Positions 49,897-62,487 of a stretch of 64,000 nucleotides of DNA are shown in pieces. Made by a program: the position numbers and the translations under genes. This DNA comes from Vitellaria paradoxa (lineage: Eukaryota; Streptophyta; Magnoliopsida; Ericales; Sapotaceae): positions 10,321,844-10,385,843 of the forward strand of contig CM034234.1 in NCBI GenBank assembly GCA_019916065.1, written 5' to 3'. Positions within the stretch are counted from its first letter, which is position 1; each line of letters begins with the position of its first letter. Below the pieces are notes generated by a model. It did no database searches. It was not told where the DNA came from and worked only from the letters and a program-made list of their open reading frames with translations.

Positions 49897-50619
49897 CAGA
49901 GGAAATGTTTGGACGAAGGAAATTATGTAAAAATTGAAAGCATTAATTATTTTAAAATTTTTCAAATGCAAATTTTTTTTTAATTTGATTTAATTTTTCA
50001 TTTGACACAGTTTTAATCATATAATTAAAAATAAAATTAAAATGAGAAAAAAATATGTAATTAACGATGTAATTAAAAATAATAAAATTTTATATGCAAT
50101 TATAAATAATAAATATTTAGGTAAAAAACGTAAAATTAATTGAATTCATTAAATATATTTAAAATTTATTTGATTAATTAATTTAATAAAATACATTTAA
50201 ATTAATTAATTTAATGTTATAAATATTTGTTTTTAATAATAATTAGTTTTAATAAAAATATATCATTATAACTTAATTTAATAATAAATTATTATTAGAT
50301 TTAATAAAATTAATATAATTTAATAAAATATTTTAATAAAGTAAATCATTTTAATAATAAAAAAACGCTAGAAGAGTGAGAGAGATAGAGAGAGAGAAAG
50401 AACACACGAGAGCTGTGCATGGGAAAGAGTGAGAGAATGAGAGTTACTAATGGATAGGGGCATTTTCGTCATTTATAACGTAGTTAACGGAGTCAATTAA
50501 CTGATGGACTTAAGTGTAAGGTTCAAATGTTATTAAGGGGTCTAGATGTAAGGTTCAAATGTTCAGGGGATCCAAGTGTAATTAGCTTAATGTACAGGGG
50601 GTCTAGGTGTAATTTATCT
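48487..50619. mobile_element. 2.1-kb foldback element with conserved ends
   Basis: The left end is GGGTAAATTACACCTAGACC. The right end, reverse-complemented, is AGATAAATTACACCTAGACC. Inverted arms of about 500 bases include GGTTCAAATGTTCAGG-type, TTAACGGAGTCAATTAACTG-type and long AT-rich matches. The arms run from 48487 to about 48985 and from about 50110 to 50619. TATATTTTT directly flanks both sides (48478-48486 and 50620-50628). This could be a 9-bp target-site duplication, but in AT-rich DNA it may be chance. The middle is extremely AT-rich and non-coding, apart from a TA tract. A non-autonomous Mutator-like element is the best guess. Confidence 0.7.
49832..49893. repeat. (AT)n microsatellite inside the foldback element
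   Basis: The longest TA tract in the window, about 62 bases. Confidence 0.95.
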
Positions 50620-53298
50620 TATATTTTTTCAAATAAAATATTACTTTCCCAAATTTATTATTTTACAAATAATCACAGTTCATGTCTAACATAATAAATC
50701 CATAAATATTTTGCCATTTCATACCAAAATAATTAGTTAATAACAATAATAAATAAATAAATAAATAAAATTTATCAATTTATATTTAATACTTTTTACT
50801 TTTAAGTTTAATACACTTACCTGAATTGCAGATATTCTGAGAAAATCAAACTATTGAGATAGTTGCTGTTGATTATTCTCGGATCTTAATTTTAACACAA
50901 ACAATTCATACAAATCAGTAATTAAATGATAAAAATATAAACCAAATCAATTAATAATATAAGTCTAATAAATAGAACACAACCATTACCTCCTCAACAT
51001 ATTTAATTTATTGAATCTCATATAGATTTAATTTTAAACTAACAAAATAAAATAACTTAATTTAACAATTCAATCAGAATTTCTAACTTTCTTTTTCCTA
51101 GTACGTTCATTGTTTTCTTTTTACCTTCCTTACTACTTAAAAAAAAAAAAAAGAAAAGAAAAGAAAAAACCTTTAAACACACGCATATAAGTTATATAAA
51201 CACATGGGACGAACTCTCCTGGCTAGAGATGTCAATAGGATGGGTATACAAGGGTATTCGATTCGATCGAACCCGATAAAAATTCGTTGGGAAATACTTT
51301 AATGGGATTGGAACGGGTTTGATATTGAAATTTAATACCCGTGCGGGTTTGAAATGGGTTTAGGATTTGTTTGTAGGGTACCTGATACCCGCAGGGTACC
51401 CGTATAGTACATATTTAATAAAATAAAATAAAATATATATTTATATATTTACATACAACTTTATCCTTAAAATAAAAATTTTGAACTTCTTAAGTTAAGA
51501 TCATTTGTACTTTGTTGGTAATTGCTCTTACCTTTGTTAGGAGAATTCATTTGGACTTGTTTAATTTATGATTTATTATGTGCTGTTTTCACATGTTATA
51601 GATTGTTCCAACTTTCATATTGAGTTTGGAAGTTATTTATAAATTGTGATTCCTATTATACTGTTCCAGTAGTTTGCCCCTATGTATTTTGTATATTTAT
51701 TTCTACTATTTATAGTATATTTCTTTTACCTTTCAAAAAAAAAAAAAAACTTGGAGGTCATTTAATTAATGAATTTATTCAATTTAATAAATTTAATATT
51801 TTTATCACTTACTATTTTTTTTTATTTTTTTATCTCAAATTGGGTATTTAACAAATACTTAATGAATAATTTTGACCAATTGAACATAAACAGGTTTTGT
51901 GGGTTTGGGACGAGTTTCGTGGGTTTGGGACGAGATGGGTCTGGAATTTCAACTAAAAAAATAAATAAATTTAAGACGGTAATGATAAATCAAAAATAAA
52001 TAAGTTTGACAATGAAATTAGCTGATTAGGAGTCCTGGCCAAGTCCACCGCCTTCGTTAGCTTTTTCATCCCTTTTTTTTTTTTTTTCTTCGAGCCACGT
52101 GGATATCACCCAAGTTACACAACACACCTATGTATATGTTCTAGCCACGTAATCAATATATATATATATATACATATATATATTCACATCATGGTTAATT
52201 TTAAATTAATTAAACTAATTAAAAACGTCACTAATTATTAAAAACTTAATTAATCTACCAATTAATTTAAATTAAAACTAAATAAATTTTAAAATAATAC
52301 TAAATTAACATAACTAAAATTCTAAATATAAAATAAAATTAATTTAATAATGTATTTAAAAATAATGAAAATTCAAGATGCCACATTAAACATAAATTTG
52401 ACTTGTATATTTACATTTTAAAAAAGTTTTGGTATAATACTTTAATTATTTATTTTTTACAAATGCTATTTAAAAAAAAAAGAAAGTCAAAAACAGAGTT
52501 TTCAATCCATTAAATAACGCTTTTATTTTTTTATTTATATTTAATTGTTTAAATTTTTAATTTTTATTTTCTATTTTTTTAAATAAAAACTAAAATTTTA
52601 TTAAAAATATAATTTTATTTACAATAATTAATTTTTATTTTGATAAAATATTTAATTTTATTAATTTTTAAAAAATTAATTGAATTTAATAAAATATATT
52701 TTAACAAAAATAATAAAATAAAAATGGATAAGGTATTAAAATTGACAAAATGTTTATAATAGAAAAGATGAGAGTGAAAAAATATATATATATATATATA
52801 TTATGTTCTTCTCTTTTAGTTTTCTATTTTTGAAAATAAAAATAAATTTAACAAATACATTTTTGTTGCCAATTTTAAAAATTTATAAATACAAATAAAA
52901 ATAATAAATAAAGTGTTATCAAATGGGATCCAAATATTTTAATTTTGTGTTTTTATTTTTAATTAACTTTTTTAACATCCAAATATCCAATATCTAATTT
53001 ACAGAAGCCTAAACCAAAATATATATATATATATATAAACAAAAGTAACCCACTTTTTTTTTTTTTTATAATTCCTCCCTGTCCAGGTTAACCAACCGAG
53101 CAACGCCACATAACTAAATTTTACCGCTTTGTTTTTAAGGTAAGTAAAAAAAAAAAACTTAATAAATTGAAGACATGTTAGGCACTGTTATGAAATCATT
53201 CCGTAAATAAATACGGAGAAAATCCTGCCGTGAAAATTCCTTTCAGCTGTTGATAAACGCAGCATTGTGTTCTTTTTTGCATTTAACTAAACGAAAAA
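50620..53298. other. intergenic DNA and upstream region of HSCB
   Basis: AT-rich DNA with one repeat remnant (51225-51420), a 20-base tandem repeat (TTTCGTGGGTTTGGGACGAG, 51894-51933) and several TA tracts (52160, 52780, 53020). The last 200 bases would hold the HSCB promoter; no clear core motif is visible. Confidence 0.45.
51225..51420. repeat. dispersed repeat remnant with GGGTACCCG motifs
   Basis: It starts AGAGATGTCAATAGGATGGG and carries ACCCGATAAAAATT, GATACCCGCAGGGTACCCG and related words. This is typical of a widespread plant repeat class whose ends also appear at 3437. The class is not securely identified. Confidence 0.4.
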
Positions 53299-56200
53299 AT
53301 GTGGAACCGCGCGCTACGGTCGCCTCTCTCCACAATTCTCCGGCGAGCATTTCCCTCAGCCGCTAGTCTCTCCATCGACTCTACCTCGCAGACTCGAGAT
53401 TCAACTGCTTTATCTTCTTTCGCTTCCCTATGCGGTGAAGAACATTCTGGGGTTTTCCGGTTCCGAAGTAGCTACTTTCTCGGGAATCTCAAATTTTCCG
53501 GGAAAAGCTTCTGCTCTGAATCTGCCGAGAGAGTTGCAAACCGCTGCTGGAACTGTAATTTGGAGGCTCAAACGGTGCCCTTTTTGGCGTGTGAGAACTG
53601 TCGTGCCGTTCAACCTGTTGATCCCTCGGTGGATTACTTCCAGATTTTCGGATTGTGAGTGTTTGATAACGAACAGCGAGTTAGTTTACTTAAGTTGCTG
53701 GGAAATGCGGTTTTTCTTTTGAAGTTATTGTCCTATGAGATTTTCTGAATCCAGTTCTGAGATTAATTGGTTTTGATATATTTTTCTAGTGTCCTGAGTT
53801 GGTTTAAGTGTTGGGCTTATTTGCCTATAAAACCAAGGGGGAAAAAAAAGAAGAAAGAAAGAAACTTTGGATTTGAATAATGTGTATTTTTCTTGTTTGG
53901 TTCTTGAACAATAGGATACTTGATGAGCACTTGCAGATAAATTTTGATTTGATTGTTGGAGCTAGTGTGGTGGATCTGTTTAACTCTCTTAGCAAGCTAT
54001 TCAAAATTCTTGGCTTTGACCATGTATGGGAATTGAGTCAAGAATTCACAGTGTCCCTTTTAACTTGAAGATCAAACACATGAAATTTTGCCAAATAGTA
54101 GCTGCATTGAACTTACAGGACGGTCTTATTTGTGTCCAGCCCTGACTTATGAAAAACCTTATTGCGAAACTTTGATGCATTTTCCTTTCCTAAACTAATA
54201 TAGAATAGGGAAAAAAAAAAATGGAAGTCACAAATGATTAGCAAATGCCTTTTGAATGTAATCAGGGAGAAAAGGTATGAAATAGGGGCAGTCAATCTGG
54301 ATGGCAAGTACAAAGACTGGCAGAAAAAGCTGCATCCTGATCTGGTTCACTCTAAATCCGAGGTTTGTTTTGATATGTTTCAATTTTGATTTCTAGGGCT
54401 TGGTTTTTTATGATTTTGTGTTGACTTTGTTGTGTTTCATTAGAAAGAAAAAGAGTATGCTGCTGAACAGTCCGCACGGGTAATTGATGCCTATCGTACT
54501 CTTGGTAACCCATTATCACGGGCAATATACATTGTAAGTGTACTTCCTATGTTTGGATTTTAACAGTATTGAACGTTATACATCTGAATTCTAGTTCTTG
54601 ATATCAATTGTTAGTTGAACCCAAATAGTTGGCACAAAACCTGAAATAAATCGTTCTGGGGAACCTTTTTGAAAACAGTATTTGAAAATGGTTATTCCTA
54701 ATGTACTAATGTGTTATTTATTTCAAGAGCAGAACAAACTTTTCACCAAAAAATATATATATAATAAATAAATAAATAATAAAAACAAAACAAAAGAAAT
54801 TTCTTGATTTGAAAGCCAGTACTTCTGATACTGAATCAGAGCTCGTACTCGAGTAGATTAATGAAAGAGAATCTTGTTGGTTTTAAGAAATCCTTGACAA
54901 GTATACATGTTATGGGTACTATAAGTTAAGTACGGATGCACCTAATGGGGTGTTGCATTCGAGTTCAACATATGTCGGAACACTACTCATTGAGTCATTG
55001 GACATGTCTCTAAACATGTTGTATCATCTGTTTGACCTTTTTTTTTAAAGCTGCACGAACATGTCTATTTTTCAGATTCAAGATACATTTAGAATATTTC
55101 ACAAGTTTGAAGAAATAAAATAAATGACAAAGCTTAAAATGAAAAAGTATGGATTAATACATACTAGCTTCTTCTTTAGGCTTTTCTCATTTATGACCTT
55201 AAACTTTCGGAGTTTGTAATTTCTAATTTGTTTGTAAATAGAATGATATAGTAGGGGTTTCTATTCTGTGTGCTTTTCCATCATATCAATTAAAATTAAT
55301 CATTTAATTTTGTTTTCATGTAATAAACATTAATTTTGTTGTGTCCTGTCAGTTTTTATGCACTAATGTATTGAAAATTAACGCCGTCACATAACCATAT
55401 TTTCTCCATTGTATGCATTTTCCATTGCCATTTCTCTTAGACGACAAACTGTTATGTTATACATTTTCCACAACAGTTGCTACCACTTCCGACTTGGTTT
55501 TGGACAATTCAATAGAAGGATTGACAACTAAGTACTAAATAGAACTATCCAGCATATCATGTTACTTTCTTATTCATAAAACAATGTATATGAATGGGAG
55601 TAATGTGATTTAAACGCTTTGGCAAAAGGGTAGCACTTCAGGCTAGAGCAAAAATCTAGATAACAAACAAAGGTTTGATACTTTGTCAGTACTCTTATTA
55701 TTAAAAGGACGGCCCTAAATTTGTTTATTTATATTTTATGCATTTTTATGATTAGTTACTTGGATATGGATGAGTTGGTACCGAAGGCTGTATGAGTCAA
55801 TCTGATGTTTCTCACATTGCTTTGTGTTATTGTCTTTCATTAATTTGTCTTGCCTATCTCAGTATTTGTTTGGACTAGCTCTTTCTAAAGCTTTTACACA
55901 TGGACATAAAAAAAAATTATATTTAAGCTTTTTTTTTTTTTTTTTTTCTCACCTGTTCCAGCTAAAGCTTGAAGGTGTAGATGTGGATGAAGAGCAAACT
56001 GTTTCGGATCCTGAGTTGCTAGCTGAGGTAATTTTTGGAAGAGTTTGATGTTTGTTTCATTTTTATATATTTTTTTTGGATGTTTAGTTTATCTATGATA
56101 AATATCTCTGTTATGTAAAGCGGAACCTTCTAAGTAACTTTTTTTTATTTTCAGAATTTAATTATAGGCAACAAAGTTGTGGACTTCTTATTAACTTTGC

Positions 56201-58327
56201 GTATCCAAAACCTGTGTGCTCAATGTGGCATGTTTCCCATTCCCCACTAACTTCTCCTGCAGTATTTTTGTCCCCTTCTGATGTAATATGGCACTCTTAC
56301 TAATTTTTTGAACATTTAGTGGAAACAATGTTTATTTTTAACAGAAATAGAAGAAAGACTGTAGATGCGAGAGGGAGGGTGCTAAAATGATTCTAAAGAC
56401 TCTTAAAATTTAGATAACTATTTTTTGTGTTCAAGTAAGAAATAGAAGATTTAATCAAAGAGATTGGGTTGGGAGGGAGAAGTTGAGATTTAGAGCTAGA
56501 CATAAAACTCATTGTTGACATCCATCAATGTTTCTCTCTATAACCAGCTAACTAGTTCAGCTAGTCTGAATGTAAGCCAAAGGAAGGTCTTAAGCTTGAG
56601 CCAAGGGGCTCCTCCTTGGGCCTGAGCCTACTCATAGAGTTTCCGTAGGTTTACCGGGTCCCATGGTTTATAGGCTATTGTGCAAGTTCGATAGGTTTAC
56701 CTAGTGCACACCTAAAGGGCAGTAGTTGCAGGTTCCCGCCGTCATTTAAAAAAAAAAAAAAGAATCAATGTCTCACCTTTTTCTTTTGGTTTTGTTTTTT
56801 TTTCTTTTTGGGGGGGGGGATAGGCCTCCCAAAACTCCATTATAGAAACCCAGATTGGAATAATTATCTCCTAACAATACTAGTATTCTAGTACTAAACC
56901 CCGAAAACTTCTTAATTCTTTTTTTTTTTAAGAAAAATAACAATTTAAGCAGTGTTGTCACAAATGACTTCAGGTAGATAATTATGGTCTAAAAAAGAGA
57001 AGGGATATTTTAACGGAAGAAGTAGGGGGATAGTCAATAGCAAGATGAGGAGTGGTGCTGGAGGAGAAGGTGAGGAAAACTAACTTAGAGGTATGCATCA
57101 ACTCTGTTTGTCATATATAAACATCCAAACACATATTGGCTTAAGTGTAACAATGAGGACCATATGTAACTCTGTTTGTATTGCAATCTCTGTTGATTCG
57201 ATGTGGCTCGTCATACACAATGACAAAATTGAAAGATCCATTGTACTACTGAATGCGTGGACGAAGGCTTTTCATCCTGCTAAATCTAATTTTTTTGTCA
57301 TCAATCATGCACAGCATACAAACCATGAACACATATATGTGAAAAGTATTGTATTATGTTTTATTTAAATAATAGCAGTTGCAAATTTGAGTTTGGAACT
57401 TTGGGTGTTATCTATACCTAATAAAATTATTATTTTTTCCATATCTACTGTCTCTCCTTTCTTATTTTTTCAAAATTGTTGTGTTCCATGTCCACAATCC
57501 ACATCCATTTTGTGTCAATGGCAATATTTCTTAGGTTTTTCCTTACAAAGGATAAGCTAACTTCCAACAATCTTAAGGAAGCAATCTGTGTATGATGCAA
57601 TTTTGATGTGCACCTTACGTTCCTATAACTTCACAAGCATAGAAGAAAATTAAAACCCCGGACAATCCCCCCACCCAAGGGAAAAAGACCAAAAAAGGGG
57701 AGAAGGAAAAATGTGGTGGTTAATGTTTCTAGATTTGTTTTTGCAAGAGAATTTCACTGTATGAATATGTACAACTTTGATGGATTAATTTTTTTCTGGT
57801 TTGAGTTTGAATTTCAGATCATGGAAATTAGGGAGGCTGTTGAAGAAGCTGCAGATTCTCGGGAATTAGGTAAAATCCAGGCTCAGGTATGATGTTATAC
57901 ATGTAGTCACATCAATAAAAAGAGTGGTAGATGCAGCTTTACAAGTTTCCTTCTTATAGTTGCATACATGGCGTTTGCTGGGTTATGATACTCTGGTACC
58001 CTAGTCCGGATATTGCATAGGACCAATTTGAATTATTTTTACAGCCTGCCGATGTACTGCCAAATGTTGGAGTGCATTTGCAAAGAAGAGCAAGATACTA
58101 ATATGAATCCTAATTGAGGTCACCAGGTGTTATGCGTTTTGACATATGTTTAATGATTTATAATGGAACCTTCTTCTGTTTAACCCCAGATGCAAGAGAA
58201 ACTGAAACATTGGTCTGAGTCCTTTGCAACTGCATTTTGTGGCCAAAAATATGAAGAAGCTTGCACTTCCATCCAGAGGATGACTTACTACAAACGTGTA
58301 AATGAAGAAATAACCAAGAAACTTTAA
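53299..58327 (+). CDS. HSCB: mitochondrial iron-sulfur co-chaperone HscB (J-domain protein)
   Basis: Six exons, 53299-53654, 54266-54362, 54444-54533, 55962-56027, 57818-57886 and 58190-58327, join to 271 residues. HscB brings the scaffold protein ISCU to its Hsp70 partner and stimulates the ATPase, which lets Fe-S clusters pass to target proteins. Residues 1 to about 75 are Arg/Ser-rich and look like a mitochondrial presequence. A tetracysteine knuckle follows (C83, C86, C98, C101), as in eukaryotic HSCB proteins such as the human one. The J domain (about 113-180) has the catalytic HPD at 142-144 (LHPDLVH). The C-terminal helical domain (about 190-271) has MEIREAVEEA and ends in YYKRVNEEITKKL, the ISCU-binding part of the family. 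The length agrees with plant homologues. All introns are GT-AG. It is followed tail to tail by a PPR gene, as I recall for At5g06410 and At5g06400. Confidence 0.93.
56570..56762. repeat. possible short retroelement fragment with poly-A end
   Basis: A GC-richer block inside intron 4 of HSCB reads GCCTGAGCCTACTCATAGAG, CCGGGTCCCATGG and GCAGGTTCCCGCCG, and ends in a run of 13 A. The sharp shift in composition and the A-tail suggest an inserted SINE-like piece. No target duplication is assigned. Confidence 0.3.
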
Positions 58328-58517
58328 TACACAAGCATCTTTGATACAAGGTACATAGCTCAATTAACTTCTCAAATTTTCTGAACGGGATTATGCTATC
58401 TTGTGGTGAAGTTGTGGTAGCGTAATTAAGAATGTTACATTTCCCTTCCTTTTCCCCCAATTAATGTCACTCATCAGTGCATATAAATGTTACATTTGCT
58501 TGTAATTTAATGCTGCT

Positions 58518-58523
58518 AATAAA
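58518..58523 (+). terminator. possible polyadenylation signal AATAAA of HSCB
   Basis: A canonical hexamer about 190 bases after the HSCB stop codon. No nearer hexamer is evident. Confidence 0.4.
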
Positions 58524-61500
58524 CCAGCTTCTTCACTGCTAGTTTAATGCTTATTTAGTGGACTGCTAGACAATTTGTTATTACATGGACAATTACATTA
58601 GTGCTGACTTTCCAAGGGATTGCATTCAGAAAATGAGTCACTTGAGATGCTCTGGTTGTTATAGCACGTAGTTGTTGTACTAATTTGGTAGACAGGATAT
58701 GAGTATTCCAAATATTTTGGTTGGTGTGCACTTGGTGGCTGTCTGATTTTTTTTCCTACTAGAGTAGTTCTCCAATTTATTGCCTCATATAATTTATGAG
58801 TAATGGGCTAAAAGCATATTTTATGTGCTTCTGGTTCATGTTTTCTGGGCAGAGTAGTTTTCAATGTTTGATGTAACCTTTCTATGACCATCTTCAGGTT
58901 ACTTGCTGGTCTAGTGCCCATTTCTACAACTTTGCTTGCTGCTGTTGGATTCAACCATTTAACTTCTTGGTTGAAGATTCATGAGTAACAATTTTAGTGG
59001 TACCCTGGTATGTATTTTTTCATTATTAATCTAAAATCTAATTGATACAGCCCCTTGCTTTCTATACTAGTTGAATATGGTGTGATGAACTTTACTAGAG
59101 TATTTCATGATCAATGCTGCAGGCACAGATAATCAGTCAGTGCCAGTCAATATTGTCATTCCAATTATTTCACCGCCCCTTAAGGGGTTTAGGCTGTATT
59201 ACAAGGTTGTTAAAATCTCAATTTAAATTTAAAAATCTTACGATTTTGCAATGTTGTAGTGAGAAAACTTGTGAATTACATAAAAAATCTTAATTGACGT
59301 AAAATAAGTAAAATTTCGATTCTGAGTCATAAAATCTCAATTTTATAGGTGATTTTACTGATTTTAAAAATTGAGGTTTTTTTTTTTTTTTTTTTGGGGT
59401 GTAATTTTATCAAACAAAATAAATTTTTATGGGTTTTTGGCAGTTTTTTCTGAGTGTGACATTGCTCTTTCATATATTATACTAATTGAGAATCATGCAC
59501 ATTGTTCCACCAAATCAACTACCGTAAATTAAATGTAGTGGTTAAGATGAAAACCAAGAGACCTATAATAAAATTTTACAAATATATTTCTAGTTCTACA
59601 AAATTAAGCTAAAATGAAGTTGTTACTACAACTGGCCCATTTTAGAGGAACTTTTAGATGGCGGCCAATTGGAATGTATAAAAAAATATCATTTTAATCT
59701 AAAATTAATTTACTTAATGGTGTGATAATAATTTAAAATTCACATAAAAATATGAAATAAAATACAAGAAATACAATAATGTTCGAGAAAGCGCAAATAA
59801 CATATTTTGTGCAATTATCAAGAAACTAATTGATTGTTCATAAGCTTTGATGTTATTACAATTGTGGGATTGGTTTTAAGCACTGGCAGGTAAAATGAAA
59901 ACCTAAATGCAGTAATTTGGGCTTGAATTTCTGCACATTTGATGTAATTATCTTTTAAACTTGGCATAGCTTTTTACATTATATCTTATTTTCCCGAATC
60001 CTAGTTGCAGTGTATGCGCCCTTTTTTCTTACCAGCAATATTGGAAGCTGTTTGAGCAAATTGGAGTTGGCCCAGTTGTAAAGGGCTTCACCCCACGCTC
60101 ATCTAGTAGAGGGTTCAAACCCTCTCCCCCTCCCCCTACATGTATAATGTTCTCAAATATATATTTATATATGTATCTGAAGCTGTTCGCTGGATCTTTT
60201 TGCAGATCAAGGTCTATGATTGACCCCTTCCCTTTTGTTGAGACTAGCTCCATCAGAACAATGGAGAATGCTGCATGGAAATTAACAGGCACGAAGCAGA
60301 GGATTCCTAACAAATATGCTTATGCATATGTTACTTACTTATTTATTTATTTTTTATCAGCAGACTTGGTGTTGACTCTCTGTGTCTTCCATTGTGTGAA
60401 TAATGTCTGTTTCTGATCCAGAGTACCTAAGACCTAACAAAATTTCTCCAGATGGCAGTTTGCCTGCCATAGGTGTTATGTGTGACTGGTTTTGCTAATA
60501 ATCGTGTTGATTTTTAATAATTTTGTGATTCTATTATAAAAGAGAGAGTGAAATTAGTTTTGGGAGACTGAAGAATTGTGTTTACTTTAACAAAAATGAC
60601 ATGCATGGCTAACTTCTGTGTGTCAGTTTCTAACTCCATGCGTACTGTCAGAAGTGCAGTAAAGACTGTTTCATTGAAGACCTGGAACAATACTGGGGCA
60701 GACAATTCTCAAAACCCAAATGGGATAAGTGAAGGCACAATAAGCATTAGGTTCCACTGAGTGTATCCCCTTGAGGGCCACCCACACAGGCATAAGGCCT
60801 GACCTTGCCTGGATTGTGAGTTTTGTAGGGGTGGCTTACAAACCCCAAGTTTGCTTTCTAGAGTGGGTCTAATGTGACATTGTTTTGGAGAGGTTCCTCG
60901 ACATAATATGTATCCATACACAAGGGTATAGAAATAATGTTAGAAATGGCTAATAAAAGGTCAAAAAGATATTGTAGCTCATGTTGCTTTTATATTTTTG
61001 GGTCGGGAATCAGGTTCCTTGCCTGAATGGTGATAATGTGACTGAATGTTGTGTACATTTCAGTCATTAAATGAATTCAAGGATGTATTGCTACCTACCA
61101 ATTACCAAACAAGCTGGGAACATATTAGTAGTTTATGTTCAGAAGCTTCTCTCTCTCTCAACACAAAACAGACACCAAATGTACGGTTTCAATCTATCAA
61201 TTGGATAAATAAATTTGAAAGGACTGGTTTGGATTTGGTTGTAGGATTTCAATTGGCTCTGCAGTCTTGGGACCCTTGTTGCCATTGGTAGATGTTATTT
61301 AGGTAGGAGAAGTTATTTGATATCTCACAAAAAAAATCCTAGTTGGATATATCTAGTAACATCAATTTTGTCCTCTCTTTGGCTCCCTTGGAAAAAAAAA
61401 AAAGAAAGAAAGAAAAATAATTCAAAATATTATTATTATTATTATTATTAGTATTATGACGGGAACAGAGGTCTTTGAACTACATATTTTCTGGAACACA

Positions 61501-62487
61501 AACTTTAGTTTCTAACAAAGACTCATGAACTCAAACCATTCCTAGGGGAAGAAAAGCATAAGAAAACAAGCAGAGAGTAGAAAAACATCTGGGGATGATT
61601 ACCCTTCCTTCTAGTTGGCCAAAACCTAAAAAATTAACATATAACTTATCACGATTTGGATTAAAATATAAAATTGACAAAATTTATTTAATTTTTAATT
61701 GAATTTGTACCTTACAAGCTAAAAATAGTTTGAAACAAGATTTTTATAAAAAAATACGTAGATAAAAGTAATTTTTTTACCTGTTTTATATTAAAATGAA
61801 TTTCACATTTTAAAAAGACTCAATACAAAATTCCTAGACAAATTTTCATACTTCCATGACATGTGAAACACTAATCTAATTAAATTTAACACATTTTATT
61901 AATTTTACACTTAAATCCAAATCATTGTTTATTTTTATACCAGATGGATCTTATGTGCTTTTTAGCCAAACCCTTATCTTATGTTTGATTGGCCATATGA
62001 TTCAGGAATTGAACTGAAAATTCTTGGTTAGCATGAATTTTCATATTTAGTTAATCTTTGACCAAGAAAGTGTAAGGTTCATTTTTCAAAATTTGTAAAA
62101 TATTGTAAGTTCGAGAGTCTGATCTGGTACCTGACAATTTCGCAAATAAAAGAACTCGCAAAAAATGTGATTTGACAAAATTATTCTCATTGGTTATATA
62201 TCTTTCTAAAAAAAAAAGGTAATTTAGTTTTTCAATTCATATTTTTATTTCATTCCAAATATACTCACACACACCAAACACTACCAGAAAGAAATTTATA
62301 TTCTAACTTTTTAACTTATCGAACATTAGAATTTCTTATCATTTCTTTTACCATTCCCATTGCCAACCAAACATAACATAAGGAAGCAATTTGTAATTAC
62401 CCCAAACATCAATTCATGATGTTAAAAGAGCGAAAATTCCAGCAATCTAAACAGCACTCCAAATATGCAGGAAATGTTGGATATAAT
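58524..62487. other. intergenic DNA between convergent HSCB and PPR genes
   Basis: About 4 kb with no convincing gene. It contains a tRNA-like or SINE-like fragment near 60066-60125, a GC-richer block of unknown origin at about 60770-60910, and an (ATT)n tract near 61428-61450. The bases just below 62488 are the PPR 3' untranslated region. Confidence 0.45.
60066..60125 (+). repeat. tRNA-like / SINE-like fragment
   Basis: GTTGGCCCAGTTG resembles a polymerase III A box. GGGTTCAAACCCT, about 45 bases later, matches the B-box consensus GGTTCRANNCC and would form a T-arm hairpin. No complete tRNA cloverleaf is present, so a tRNA-derived retroelement remnant is more likely than a tRNA gene. Confidence 0.35.

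Noticed and set aside
49741..49971. Frame with a long Ile-Tyr repeat
   Set aside because: It is a translation of the (TA)n tract.
60066..60125. Possible tRNA gene
   Set aside because: The B-box-like hairpin is present, but no acceptor stem or anticodon arm closes around it. Kept only as a SINE-like fragment.
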